NCBI RefSeq assembly: GCF_900637685.1
Contig: NZ_LR134388.1
Coordinates: forward strand, 820,001 to 884,000
Direction: 5' to 3'
Source: Legionella sainthelensi
Lineage (GTDB): Bacteria; Pseudomonadota; Gammaproteobacteria; Legionellales; Legionellaceae
Length of the DNA stretch: 64,000 nt
Every line of letters starts with the position of its first letter. Positions within the stretch are counted from its first letter, which is position 1. The notes under the pieces were generated by a model. It did no database searches and had not been told where the DNA came from. It saw nothing but the letters and a program-made list of their open reading frames with translations. Both the position numbers and the translations under genes were made by a program. Positions 17,173-25,596 of the stretch are shown here, in pieces.

Positions 17173-18966
17173 TTATGCGACATGTTCTATTGGAAGGGCT
17201 ATGATAAATTCAGTTCCTTTTCCTGGGGCGCTGTTTACTGAAATAGTCCCGTGATGATCTTGAATAATGCTGTAGGAAATAGATAAACCTAAACCTGTTC
17301 CTTTTCCTATAGGTTTAGTGGTAAAAAAAGGTTCAAAGATCTGGGTCATTGTCTCTTTATTCATTCCAGCACCTGTATCGCGTACACTAATTAGAATTTT
17401 GTCATTCTCCTTGAGAGTGCTGATGGTAATTTCACCATGATCAGAAATGGCTTGTGCTGCATTTGTAATAAGGTTCATGAACACTTGATTCATTTTTCCC
17501 GGAAAACATTCTACCTCAGGAATATTGCCATAGTTTTTATTGATAGTAATACGATCACGAACCAGATTGTGTAATAGCGTTAACGTAGAATCTATGTTTT
17601 CATGAATATTAACCCATTTCAATTCACTTTCATCAAGTCGCGAAAAAGTACGTAGATCTTTTACAATATTTGCTGTCCGTCTAGCACCTTCTTCAATGCC
17701 ATTAAGCAGATCGTGAATTTCTTTCAAAGTAAAAGCGAGGTCAATTCCCTGACAATATTTTGTGATTTCTAATAATTTCTCTTGTATAGGAGTCTCAGAA
17801 GTAATTTCTCTATATTTATTTAATAACTGAAAGATGTCTTCAAGATCATTTTTTAATGGGCCAATGTTTGCCGAAATAAAATTAATGGGGTTATTGATTT
17901 CATGGGCGATTCCTGCGGTCAGTACTCCTAGAGAAGACATTTTTTCAGCCTGAATTAATTGAGCTTGTGCTTGTTTTAAAGTATCTAATGCATCATTAAG
18001 CTGGCTGTTTTTTTCATTTAGATCTTGAGTACGTTGTTTTACACGAGATTCTAATTCGATATTCACTTTCTGAAGCTCTTGTTGTGCTTTTCTATGTTCA
18101 GTAATTACTGCTGACAGTATTAATGTGGTAAAAAATATAATGGCAACAAATGATTGTAACAGTAATATTCGTGTTGAAAGATCAATGATACCAAATTGAT
18201 AAACAAATATATCGAGCCAAATCCCAGCTAGAGAAGTTAAAAAAGCCACGATTATCGCTACTCGTGTATTGAAACGTACAGCAGCTAAAACACAGAATGG
18301 GAGCAAAGTAAAAGCGAGACGAGGATGACTCAACTTATCGAGTATACTGATTGTACAACCTAATAAAATAACTAAGACGCTAAACTCAAGAAATAACCTC
18401 CAGTTAAAATAAAATTTATTATGATACCACGTCATAATGAGAGGGGTTACCACAAGAATTCCAATTGAGTCACTAATCCACCAAATAAACCAAGTTTTAA
18501 TCATTAATTCCGGGGTAATCAAGCCAAATACAGCTAAACCAATAGTGCTTATAGTACAGCTCGTAAATGATAAGAGAAAATCACCTCCGAATATAAAAAT
18601 TAAAATATCTCTCACTGTATAAAAAGGTGTTTTTGTATGAGTATAGTATTGAATAAACTTAGCAGCCCAAATCGCTTGTAATCCAGCGCCAATGCCTACA
18701 ATTGAATCAGCAATTAAGTTTTGCCAGGATATTATGTCCCCTACTTTAATGGTGAGAATTGCTGATGAAAGTGCGATACCCCAAAAAACGTGATTGCCAC
18801 ACCAAAGTACCATCGCTAAAGCGAAACCCGCTTGAAGCCAAAGAGGGGATACCATTGCGTCAGGAATAGCCCAAATATTACTTATAAACCCCATCATTGT
18901 ATAAAAAAAAGCTGTAATGACATTCTGATGGAACATTACCCACAGTTTTTTTTTATCATGCTCCAT
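17173..18966 (-). CDS. MASE1-domain sensor histidine kinase
   Basis: 597 residues. Residues about 15-290 contain some eight membrane helices of the MASE1 type. A coiled coil (290-345) follows, then the HisKA box with phospho-acceptor H355 in A-G-I-A-H-E-I-N-N-P. The HATPase domain has N-box N-L-I-T-N-A-A-Q-A, G1 box D-T-G-A-G-M and G2 box G-K-G-T-G-L-G-L-S. It is the canonical partner of the preceding cyclase-response regulator: its start overlaps that gene's end by 11 bp. The stimulus is unknown. Phosphotransfer to the REC domain next door is expected. The start ATG 18966 lies within the upstream gene, which supports coupled translation. Confidence 0.92.
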   Translation of the reverse strand: MEHDKKKLWVMFHQNVITAFFYTMMGFISNIWAIPDAMVSPLWLQAGFALAMVLWCGNHVFWGIALSSAILTIKVGDIISWQNLIADSIVGIGAGLQAIWAAKFIQYYTHTKTPFYTVRDILIFIFGGDFLLSFTSCTISTIGLAVFGLITPELMIKTWFIWWISDSIGILVVTPLIMTWYHNKFYFNWRLFLEFSVLVILLGCTISILDKLSHPRLAFTLLPFCVLAAVRFNTRVAIIVAFLTSLAGIWLDIFVYQFGIIDLSTRILLLQSFVAIIFFTTLILSAVITEHRKAQQELQKVNIELESRVKQRTQDLNEKNSQLNDALDTLKQAQAQLIQAEKMSSLGVLTAGIAHEINNPINFISANIGPLKNDLEDIFQLLNKYREITSETPIQEKLLEITKYCQGIDLAFTLKEIHDLLNGIEEGARRTANIVKDLRTFSRLDESELKWVNIHENIDSTLTLLHNLVRDRITINKNYGNIPEVECFPGKMNQVFMNLITNAAQAISDHGEITISTLKENDKILISVRDTGAGMNKETMTQIFEPFFTTKPIGKGTGLGLSISYSIIQDHHGTISVNSAPGKGTEFIIALPIEHVA

Positions 18967-20056
18967 GTTTTCTTCCGACGACTCTATAAAGTTTAATTTT
19001 TTCTTCTTTGCCTCTAATCACTTGAGGTTCTAATTCTTCAATGATGATTTCATCAGCAATTGGTTTATAAGTCGTTTCGCTAATCAACAAAGTATTGGGT
19101 TTGTGTTTGGTCAGTTCTTCGATTCGTGAGGCAGTATTTACGGTATCGCCAATAGCAGTATATTCCATGTGGTCACTGGTTCCTACATTACCAACAATAA
19201 CCTCTCCTGTATTTATCCCAATCCCTATAGTGATGTCACGGCCAAGTTCGTGATGGAATTTATTGTTAAATTCTTTTAATGCATCTATCATAGCTAAGCC
19301 AGCAAAGACAGCATTTAATTGGTTATCAATATGAGATACAGGCGCTCCAAATAAAGCTAGAATTCCATCCCCAATTAATTTATTAACGCTCCCATGATGG
19401 TTTCGTATTATTTCGGTCATTAATTCAAAATAAGCATTAAGTATTTCTACTGTCTTAACAGGACCTAACTTGCCAGAGATCGTGGTAAATTGACGAATAT
19501 CCATAAACATTACAGAGACAATACGATATTCACCCTGAATTAAAGAGCCTCCGTCTTGGTCATGCAGTATTTCATCTACTATGTTTTTAGGAACATATCT
19601 TTGAAATAGATCCATAACCCGTTTTTGATAGGATAATTCATAGTTTAGTTTTTCAACTAAAGACATTCGTTCTTTTTCAAGATTCCACATTTTTAGACCC
19701 GTATCAATATCCATTTTTAACTCAATTGGATCCCAAGGTTTTGTAATATAACGAAATACCCTCCCAGTATTTATGGCTTTTATAATCGCCTCGATATCTG
19801 TAAATCCTGTTAAAATCATACGGATGGTATTAGGATATTCAGGAATAATGGATTCTAAAAATTGTACTCCCGTCATCTCAGGCATTCTTTGATCAGTAAT
19901 GACAATTTGAATATTATTATGACGCATAATTTTTATACCTTCGCGTCCTGAGGTAGCAGTAAACACATTGAAGTGACGACGAAATGTTGCTACAAAAGCG
20001 GTAAGATTATTCACTTCATCGTCAACATAAAGAATGTTATTTTTTTCATTATTCAT
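18956..20056 (-). CDS. Response regulator with class III adenylate cyclase output
   Basis: 366 residues. The receiver domain is residues 6-120, with acidic pair D12-D13, phospho-acceptor D55 in V-I-T-D-Q-R-M-P and K106. After a helical linker the class III cyclase domain (175-360) keeps both metal aspartates (D186 in F-M-D-I, D230 in I-G-D-G), the adenine-selecting K226 and D304 pair, and the transition-state N307 and R311. It should therefore make cAMP rather than cGMP. Cytoplasmic. It overlaps the histidine kinase gene by 11 bp, so the two form a two-component pair whose output is a second messenger. The lipase downstream carries an intact cNMP pocket. Confidence 0.92.
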   Translation of the reverse strand: MNNEKNNILYVDDEVNNLTAFVATFRRHFNVFTATSGREGIKIMRHNNIQIVITDQRMPEMTGVQFLESIIPEYPNTIRMILTGFTDIEAIIKAINTGRVFRYITKPWDPIELKMDIDTGLKMWNLEKERMSLVEKLNYELSYQKRVMDLFQRYVPKNIVDEILHDQDGGSLIQGEYRIVSVMFMDIRQFTTISGKLGPVKTVEILNAYFELMTEIIRNHHGSVNKLIGDGILALFGAPVSHIDNQLNAVFAGLAMIDALKEFNNKFHHELGRDITIGIGINTGEVIVGNVGTSDHMEYTAIGDTVNTASRIEELTKHKPNTLLISETTYKPIADEIIIEELEPQVIRGKEEKIKLYRVVGRKHGA

Positions 20057-20189
20057 AAGAGCTCATTTCGAAATAAATCAAAAACTTTATAAATGTTATA
20101 TAGTCTATAGGTTAAGTTAGCAGGACTGTCAATGGTTAAAAAATAACCATGTAGACCAATTTTGGTTCTTTATTTTCAAGGAGGCAAAC

Positions 20190-20219
20190 TTGACAAAATT
20201 AAATATTACTTCCTAAAAT
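20190..20219 (+). promoter_or_regulatory. Sigma-70-like promoter for the bufferin operon
   Basis: A consensus -35 box TTGACA at 20190-20195 is followed after 18 bases by TAAAAT at 20214-20219, about 65 bp upstream of the precursor gene start. The near-consensus boxes suggest strong basal transcription. No operator is obvious. Confidence 0.6.
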
Positions 20220-20283
20220 GCTAACGGGTAAATCATATTTTGCCTTTAAGCTTATTAACTAACTCTAAAAGGAATTAATTATA

Positions 20284-20535
20284 ATGAACAAGATACAATT
20301 AACAGGCGTTGCTCTTGCTCTTGGTGCTGCTTCTATGTTTGCTCTAGCCCCTGCTTTTGCTAATGACGCGTCTACTGGCACAGTGAAATGCCAAGGTGGT
20401 AATGCATGCAAAGGACAAAGTTCATGCAAAACTGCTGATAATGCATGCAAAGGCCAAAATTCTTGTAAAGGAAAAGGCATATCTGAAGTGAGTAAAGAAG
20501 ATTGTGACAAAGCAGGTGGTACTGTTGTTCAATAA
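20284..20535 (+). CDS. bufA: Bufferin-type RiPP precursor (BufA family)
   Basis: 83 residues. A Sec signal peptide (residues 1-26, cleavage after A-P-A-F-A) precedes a small Cys-rich mature peptide with C36, C42, C48, C55, C61 and C74. The core contains the duplicated unit N-A-C-K-G-Q-x-S-C-K (40-49 and 53-62). This is the layout of periplasmic bufferins, copper-binding peptides whose cysteines are oxidatively modified by an MNIO enzyme. The next two genes are exactly that enzyme and its partner. AAGGA lies 10 bp upstream of ATG 20284 and a strong promoter is at 20190. Mature role: probably a periplasmic copper buffer; modification of these particular cysteines is inferred from family. Confidence 0.85.
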   Translation: MNKIQLTGVALALGAASMFALAPAFANDASTGTVKCQGGNACKGQSSCKTADNACKGQNSCKGKGISEVSKEDCDKAGGTVVQ

Positions 20536-20555
20536 TTAGATAAATAATAGTATGA

Positions 20556-20587
20556 ACCAGGCATGTATATTTCATGCCTGGTTTTTT
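20556..20587 (+). terminator. Intrinsic terminator/attenuator between bufA and bufB
   Basis: A perfect 10-bp stem (20556-20565 with 20573-20582), a 7-base loop and a run of six T (20582-20587) lie 20 bp after the bufA stop and just before bufB. Partial read-through would give much precursor and little enzyme, as expected for a RiPP operon. The hairpin contains an ATG (20574) in the bufB frame that should not be taken as the start. Confidence 0.85.
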
Positions 20588-20597
20588 ATTGGGTTTA

Positions 20598-21464
20598 ATG
20601 ATGAATACCCCACAAAATAAAATTGCTCCACGCATGCCTTTTCTTGGTTTTGGTCTGGGATTACGACCTGATTATTATGAAGAAATCTTGACACAAAAAC
20701 CTGATTTAGATTGGTTTGAGATATTAACTGAAAATTATCTCGTTCCCGGTGGCAAACCACTTTATTATCTTGATCAAATTCGCACCCATTACCCTATAGT
20801 AATGCATGGTGTTTCTCTTTCATTAGGTAGTTCAGATCCTTTAGATCGTGATTATCTACAGCAATTAAAAAATTTAGCTTCTCGAGTTGAGCCAGTTTGG
20901 ATTTCTGACCATTTATGTTGGACTGGAGTTAATGGAGTTAACGCTCATGATTTATTGCCTATTCCATATACGTGTCAAGCAGTAAATCATATTGTTTCTC
21001 GCATCCATCAAGTTCAGGAATTTTTAGGTCGCCCCATTTTAATTGAAAATGTATCCAGCTACCTTACTTACAAACAATCTGAAATGACAGAATGGGAATT
21101 TATTCTAGAAATTGTGAATAAAGCAGATTGTTATATTTTGCTCGATGTAAATAATGTTTATGTGAGTTCTATAAATCACCAGTTTGATCCTCTGGATTAT
21201 ATTTTTGCCATGCCTGCTGAGCGGGTGGCTCAAATCCATTTAGCGGGTCATTCCAATCACGGCCATTACATTATCGACACCCATGATGCACCGGTAATTG
21301 AGCCTGTTTGGGATCTTTATGGAGCAACGTTAAAACGATTGGGGGCTGTCTCAACTATGATAGAGCGAGATGACAATATGCCACCATTAGTTGATTTGCT
21401 TGCAGAAATAAAGCATGCTCGGGAAATTGCCGAATCTGTAACCCTTGAAGAGGTGCTTTCATGA
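20598..21464 (+). CDS. bufB: MNIO-family (DUF692) bufferin-modifying enzyme
   Basis: About 288 residues from ATG 20598 (ATG 20601 follows directly; the frame is open to 20574 but that lies in the terminator stem). It belongs to the multinuclear non-heme iron oxidase family (DUF692), a TIM-barrel that uses two or three irons to rework Cys residues of RiPP precursors. Metal-ligand segments are visible: H-G-V-S-L-S-L-G-S, S-D-H-L-C-W, E-N-V-S-S-Y, D-V-N-N-V-Y-V and H-L-A-G-H. It is preceded by its presumed substrate bufA and overlaps bufC by 4 bp (ATGA). Cytoplasmic, acting before export of the precursor. Confidence 0.92.
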   Translation: MMNTPQNKIAPRMPFLGFGLGLRPDYYEEILTQKPDLDWFEILTENYLVPGGKPLYYLDQIRTHYPIVMHGVSLSLGSSDPLDRDYLQQLKNLASRVEPVWISDHLCWTGVNGVNAHDLLPIPYTCQAVNHIVSRIHQVQEFLGRPILIENVSSYLTYKQSEMTEWEFILEIVNKADCYILLDVNNVYVSSINHQFDPLDYIFAMPAERVAQIHLAGHSNHGHYIIDTHDAPVIEPVWDLYGATLKRLGAVSTMIERDDNMPPLVDLLAEIKHAREIAESVTLEEVLS

Positions 21465-22243
21465 CAGAACTTCTGCATTTACAAGAGCAATTTCAAACGT
21501 TTTTATTATCAGGTCAATCAGATATTTTTAATTCAATTGTTCAAACTGAACTGGTTTCAGCAGATACCCGTTTAGGTATTTATCGTGATGCTTATCAACT
21601 GCGATTGATCGAATGTTTGTCGTCTAATTTTTCTGCGTTACATTCTTATTTAGGTACAGAGCAATTTAATGAGCTTGCTACACTTTATATTAATACACAT
21701 CCCTCATCTTATCGCTCTATTCGATGGTATGGAGATTTGCTCCCTGATTTTATTAAAAACCAATATCCTGAACACCATCATTTAGCCGAACTGGCTGATT
21801 TTGAATGGAAAATGAGTTTGGCTTTTGATGCTGTGGATGCACACGTGGTGCAGGTTGAAGATATGGCTTCAGTTCCTCCAGAAGCATGGGCAGGATTACA
21901 ATTTATTCTGCATCCTTCTTTGCAACGAATCAACTACGTTTGTAATACAATTCCTCTTTGGCAAGCCTTGGTTCATGAGCAAAAATTGCCTGAGCTACAA
22001 CAAAGTTCGGAGTCTACTCCATGGATTGTGTGGCGTAAACCTGAATACCTTATCCAGTTTTATAGCTTGTCTTGTGAAGAGGCTTGGGCTTTAGATAATT
22101 TATCACAAGGTCTTTCTTTTGGTGCTTTGTGTGAGGGCTTATGCCATTGGATAAACCCGGAGGAAGTAGGAATGCAGGCCGCTTCCTATTTAAAAGGCTG
22201 GATTCAAAACGGCATGATATCGCAGTTGTTGCTCCCGGAATAA
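21461..22243 (+). CDS. bufC: BufC/HvfC-family partner protein (DUF2063)
   Basis: 260 residues. The N-terminal about 100 residues match the DUF2063 domain (L-Q-E-Q-F-Q-T-F-L start, R-L-G-I-Y-R-D-A-Y-Q-L-R-L segment, I-R-W-Y-G-D-L-L-P-D-F). This domain is always found beside MNIO enzymes and is thought to bind the leader or core of the precursor and present it. The C-terminal half is less conserved and ends in a winged-helix-like region. It starts within the bufB stop (ATGA overlap), so the two should be made in equal amounts. A DoxX-like fourth gene, common in related operons, is absent here: the next gene is a convergent DedA. Confidence 0.9.
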   Translation: MTELLHLQEQFQTFLLSGQSDIFNSIVQTELVSADTRLGIYRDAYQLRLIECLSSNFSALHSYLGTEQFNELATLYINTHPSSYRSIRWYGDLLPDFIKNQYPEHHHLAELADFEWKMSLAFDAVDAHVVQVEDMASVPPEAWAGLQFILHPSLQRINYVCNTIPLWQALVHEQKLPELQQSSESTPWIVWRKPEYLIQFYSLSCEEAWALDNLSQGLSFGALCEGLCHWINPEEVGMQAASYLKGWIQNGMISQLLLPE

Positions 22244-22443
22244 TTTTAGTGTCTCTTAGGGTAAGCCTCTTAGTGAAATGATGGCTTTGAGTATGTTCCG
22301 CAAAAATAATAGGACAAGATCTTTAAGAAAGCCTGATTTCCCTGTATCCATGAAAAAAATCTCTCATGCCCGCGCAGGCGGGTAACCATCCTTCAAAAAT
22401 GATCTAATGAGCCAATCAAGCCACTAAGGATTATTTTGCTCAA

Positions 22444-23079
22444 TCAAGTTTGTTTTCGACTCAGTAATGTAACAATAGGAGGTAATATCGAAATAAAAAT
22501 AATCCCATAAATGACTAGAGCGAAGTTGTCCTTAATTAATGGGATGGATCCCAAAAAATAACCAAGACTTAAGAGACTGGCAATCCATATAAATGCGCTT
22601 ATTAAATTATATAGAGTAAAACGAATAACACTCATTGTTCCAATACCCGCCACAAAAGGTGCAAAGGTGCGTATAATAGGTAAAAAACGCGCGAAAACAA
22701 TCGTTTTTCCCCCATGTTTTTCGTAAAATGTATGAGTTTCTTGTAAATGCTTTTTATTGAGGAGCCAAGATTTTTCAGCCGAAAAAATACGAGGTCCCAG
22801 TAAACGCCCTATTAAGAAATTGATTTGATTTCCGAATACCGAAGCACAGAAAAGTAATAAAAACAAAATAAAAACATGTAATGGATTGCCAGGCTGAGCA
22901 GCAATGCTTCCAGCAGCAAAAAGCAAGGAATCTCCGGGTAAAAAAGGAGTTATTACTAGACCTGTTTCGCAAAAAATTACAGCGAATAAAGCTAAATAAG
23001 TCCAAAATCCATAGTTTGACACAAGAGTGTTTAGATAAACATCAATGTGAATTATATAATCCAAAATATTTAAATGCAT
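22444..23079 (-). CDS. DedA-family membrane protein
   Basis: 211 residues with about five hydrophobic segments including two re-entrant ones. Family marks: E-T-G-L-V-I-T-P-F-L-P-G-D at about 38-50 and F-A-R-F-L-P-I-I-R-T-F-A-P-F-V-A-G near 128-143, the conserved Arg motif of DedA/VTT proteins. These inner-membrane proteins act in lipid carrier (undecaprenyl-phosphate or phospholipid) recycling and membrane homeostasis. Length is normal for the family (about 200-220). Single gene, convergent with bufC. Confidence 0.92.
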   Translation of the reverse strand: MHLNILDYIIHIDVYLNTLVSNYGFWTYLALFAVIFCETGLVITPFLPGDSLLFAAGSIAAQPGNPLHVFILFLLLFCASVFGNQINFLIGRLLGPRIFSAEKSWLLNKKHLQETHTFYEKHGGKTIVFARFLPIIRTFAPFVAGIGTMSVIRFTLYNLISAFIWIASLLSLGYFLGSIPLIKDNFALVIYGIIFISILPPIVTLLSRKQT

Positions 23080-23210
23080 TTTATATAAAATTGAAATAAT
23101 AATGAATAAGTATTCTTACATACTTATTTGTTAATTTAAAACATATATTTTTACGCGAATTTGCTCTTCTTTTGCTATCCTTATAGAATATTCATTACAG
23201 GGAGCATGAA

Positions 23211-23372
23211 ATGACGCAAAAGAACAATTCATCTCATAGTTCCATTAATCCTAAACATAGACAAAGTGACTCAGGAAATCCAGGAAATAGGTATACTAAG
23301 AGGAATCGTCTACCTAAGGAAATGGATAAAAATGCTGAAATCAAGAAAGTAACTAAGAAATCAAATTCATGA
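23211..23372 (+). CDS. Small basic protein coupled to the VOC gene
   Basis: 53 codons from ATG 23211, with GGAG at 23201-23204 six bases before, to TGA 23370-23372. Its stop overlaps the start of the next gene as ATGA, a strong sign of coupled translation. The peptide is hydrophilic and rich in Lys, Arg, Asn and Ser, with no hydrophobic stretch, so it is probably disordered. No family is recognised. Confidence 0.6.
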   Translation: MTQKNNSSHSSINPKHRQSDSGNPGNRYTKRNRLPKEMDKNAEIKKVTKKSNS

Positions 23373-23806
23373 ATACATTATTTCATCTTGCATTTCCAGT
23401 GCATGATTTAGCTTTAGCTAAAGAGTTTTATCATTATAAATTAGGGTTTTCTTTAGGACGAGAATCCGAAAATGCATTGATTTTAAATTTCGGTAGCCAT
23501 CAAATTGTGGCTCATAAAGTAGATCTAACTCTTCCGTCTCAAGAAGGAATCTATCCAAGGCATTTTGGTTTAATTTTTCTTGAGCGAGATCATTTTGATG
23601 GCTTTATCACAAGAATTAAAATGCAACACATTCCTTTTGAAATTTCACCTAAAACACGATTTAAAGATACTCGAATTGAGCATCAATCTTTTTTCTTGAA
23701 GGACCCTAGCAATAATTTGCTCGAGTTTAAATATTATGCATTTGCTTCTGCTATTTTTGGGGAGCACGATTACAAAAAAATTGGGGAAGCTTCCGGGCAT
23801 GAGTAG
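23369..23806 (+). CDS. VOC-superfamily (glyoxalase/bleomycin-resistance fold) protein
   Basis: 145 residues, one complete VOC domain. It opens L-F-H-L-A-F-P-V-H-D-L with His6 as a probable metal ligand, has H-F-G-L-I-F near the middle, and ends L-K-D-P-S-N-N-L-L-E-F-K with the Glu metal ligand. The family covers dioxygenases, glyoxalases and resistance proteins; the Q/E and H ligand pattern fits a metal enzyme such as an extradiol or DUF-type dioxygenase. Translation is coupled by ATGA to the 53-residue gene. Exact reaction unknown. Confidence 0.85.
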   Translation: MNTLFHLAFPVHDLALAKEFYHYKLGFSLGRESENALILNFGSHQIVAHKVDLTLPSQEGIYPRHFGLIFLERDHFDGFITRIKMQHIPFEISPKTRFKDTRIEHQSFFLKDPSNNLLEFKYYAFASAIFGEHDYKKIGEASGHE

Positions 23807-23844
23807 CAAAGGTCCATTGCCACCTTGCCCATGGTTTTATTGCA

Positions 23845-24459
23845 TCATTCTGTTGCAATAAAACATATTGGATTAATTTTAGGCGAGCGGGCAAAGTCTG
23901 CAGGAGCAATAAATCCCTCTTGGTTATAATCTATAGTAATTCCAACAGACTTATAGCAAGTATATACATATTCAGAACAGATAAATGCATGGGAAGAAAT
24001 GACTTCGGGGCTTGTTTTATCAAAACCAAAAGCATTCATTCCTATGCGTGCAGCAATTCTTAGAATTTCTTCTGTATTGTAGGGATACCCCAGCAGATCA
24101 ACTGCCTGTTTTGAAAGATTTGCAAAGGAATTAATTGGAAAATCCTGATACCGGGCAATCATTATTTTTCCAGGATATCCTTGTCCACTGCCATTATAAT
24201 TGCGTACATAATTGCTTAATGCAACAGTGCGGACTCCTACAGTTTCAACACTTTCCATGATCATGATTCGGTCAATTGCTTCCAGCCGAACAATAAATGC
24301 AACATGACTCCAAACACTATTTGTTGCTCCTTTAATCATCGAAGACATCAATGAGTTTCCTGAAGCAAATAAAAGGTCTCCTGTTTTTATGGTATCCCTG
24401 ATGTGCTCATAATTATTGGTATTCACATTAGGAAATGTTTCTTGAGAAAAACCATTCAT
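23845..24459 (-). CDS. YiiX/YaeF-like permuted papain-fold hydrolase
   Basis: 204 residues. It shows the circularly permuted NlpC/P60 layout: a G-D-L-L-F-A start near 27, H52 in W-S-H-V-A-F, and the nucleophile C161 in F-I-C-S-E-Y-V-Y. These are the catalytic His and Cys of the YiiX/C92 group of peptidases or amidases. No signal peptide; family members cut lipid-linked or peptide amide bonds. It is the last of a run of minus-strand genes from 26.9 kb. Ribosome binding site AGGAG sits about 6 bp before ATG 24459. In Legionella-like genomes such cysteine hydrolases are sometimes effectors; there is no direct sign here. Confidence 0.75.
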   Translation of the reverse strand: MNGFSQETFPNVNTNNYEHIRDTIKTGDLLFASGNSLMSSMIKGATNSVWSHVAFIVRLEAIDRIMIMESVETVGVRTVALSNYVRNYNGSGQGYPGKIMIARYQDFPINSFANLSKQAVDLLGYPYNTEEILRIAARIGMNAFGFDKTSPEVISSHAFICSEYVYTCYKSVGITIDYNQEGFIAPADFARSPKINPICFIATE

Positions 24460-24511
24460 AGTTACTCCTCTTCATTAGGTTAAATACGATGGGTACGACC
24501 CTTAAGAATAG

Positions 24512-25585
24512 TTAATTAATTTTATATGCAGGGATCGTGGGTTGCGGTGCTGGTTTATATTGAATTTGACAGGTTGTTTCTGTTGATTCAATAATAATTT
24601 CATCTTTATCTGCGCTAATAGTCATTTTCCCCGTATAATATTTACTCATTCCTTTGACAAAAGCCTGTTGTGCATCTGATGTGGTTGGAATTGCAGGCAC
24701 AAAATGAGTCAAAACCAAATGTTTTACTCTGGCTTGTTGCGCCATTTTCGCAAGTTTTAATGAGTCAGAATGATAGTTCTTGGTTTCTAACGAAAATGCT
24801 GCATTCAGTTTATCAACTTTTGCTATGGCTTTTTGATATATCCCCTGGTTTAACGGGTTACTAAGCACTTCATTAATTAAAATATCAGCATCCTTAGCGT
24901 GAGTGGCTAATGCAGGGTTAACTTTGGTATCGCCACTGATGACTATTTTGCATCCTTTGTAGTGTATAACATACCCCAACGCTGGATAGACAGGTTCATG
25001 AGAAACGGGAAACGCAGTAATTTTAATGTTTGGAGTATCATAAATGGTGTGATCATGTTTTACTGCATCCACTAATTTAGCTATCCCAAATCCTAATTGC
25101 GGATCTAATCGCCCCTGGCTGTTGGAGGCACGGAAAATGACATCCAGTTGATAGGCTTTTGCTAATCCTTTTATTACTTGTTTTACTCCATAGGGCCCAT
25201 AGACATTGATAGGTTGATTTCGTCCATTATTCCAAGAGGCATTAATTACCTGCCCTAAGCCACTGAAATGATCTGAATGCCAATGAGTGATAAACACATT
25301 ATGAATCGCAGCATAAGGTAAACCCATCGATGCTAAAGTTTGTGATGTTCCTTCACCTGCATCAAAGAGCATGAATTGTTTATCGGCAATTATAGCAAGA
25401 CAGGCAGGTTTACGAATATTTTGCATCGTTACCTCTGGATCGCCAGTCCCACAGAGATAAAGATGCATCTTACTATCAGTCAATAAATCTTTTTGAAAGG
25501 GCGTTTCTAGATATAAAGCAGCGAAGGATGAACGAGTAGATATGAGCAAAATAAGACCAAGCATTTTAAAAGAGTTTTTTAGCAT
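24512..25585 (-). CDS. Exported metallo-beta-lactamase-fold hydrolase
   Basis: 357 residues with a signal peptide (M-L-K-N-S-F-K then a hydrophobic core, cleavage near S-F-A-A). The MBL zinc motif H-W-H-S-D-H lies at about 102-107, further ligands in V-S-H-E-P-V-Y, S-G-D-T-K and L-T-H-F. Overall it resembles the RNase Z/arylsulfatase-like branch of exported MBL proteins rather than class B lactamases. AAGGA lies 8 bp before ATG 25585. It follows the decayed SnoaL-like gene closely. Likely a periplasmic phosphodiesterase, sulfatase or lactonase; substrate unknown. Confidence 0.85.
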   Translation of the reverse strand: MLKNSFKMLGLILLISTRSSFAALYLETPFQKDLLTDSKMHLYLCGTGDPEVTMQNIRKPACLAIIADKQFMLFDAGEGTSQTLASMGLPYAAIHNVFITHWHSDHFSGLGQVINASWNNGRNQPINVYGPYGVKQVIKGLAKAYQLDVIFRASNSQGRLDPQLGFGIAKLVDAVKHDHTIYDTPNIKITAFPVSHEPVYPALGYVIHYKGCKIVISGDTKVNPALATHAKDADILINEVLSNPLNQGIYQKAIAKVDKLNAAFSLETKNYHSDSLKLAKMAQQARVKHLVLTHFVPAIPTTSDAQQAFVKGMSKYYTGKMTISADKDEIIIESTETTCQIQYKPAPQPTIPAYKIN

Positions 25586-25596
25586 GAATAAAATCC

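Noticed and set aside
20190..20216. TTG-started mini-frame of eight codons behind an AGGAGG
   Set aside because: It coincides with the -35 and -10 boxes of the bufferin promoter, so it would lie upstream of the transcript start.
22369..22382. CCCGC...GCGGG hairpin resembling REP-type palindromes
   Set aside because: Only a 5-bp stem and a single copy in the intergenic sequence; not enough to call a repeat family.
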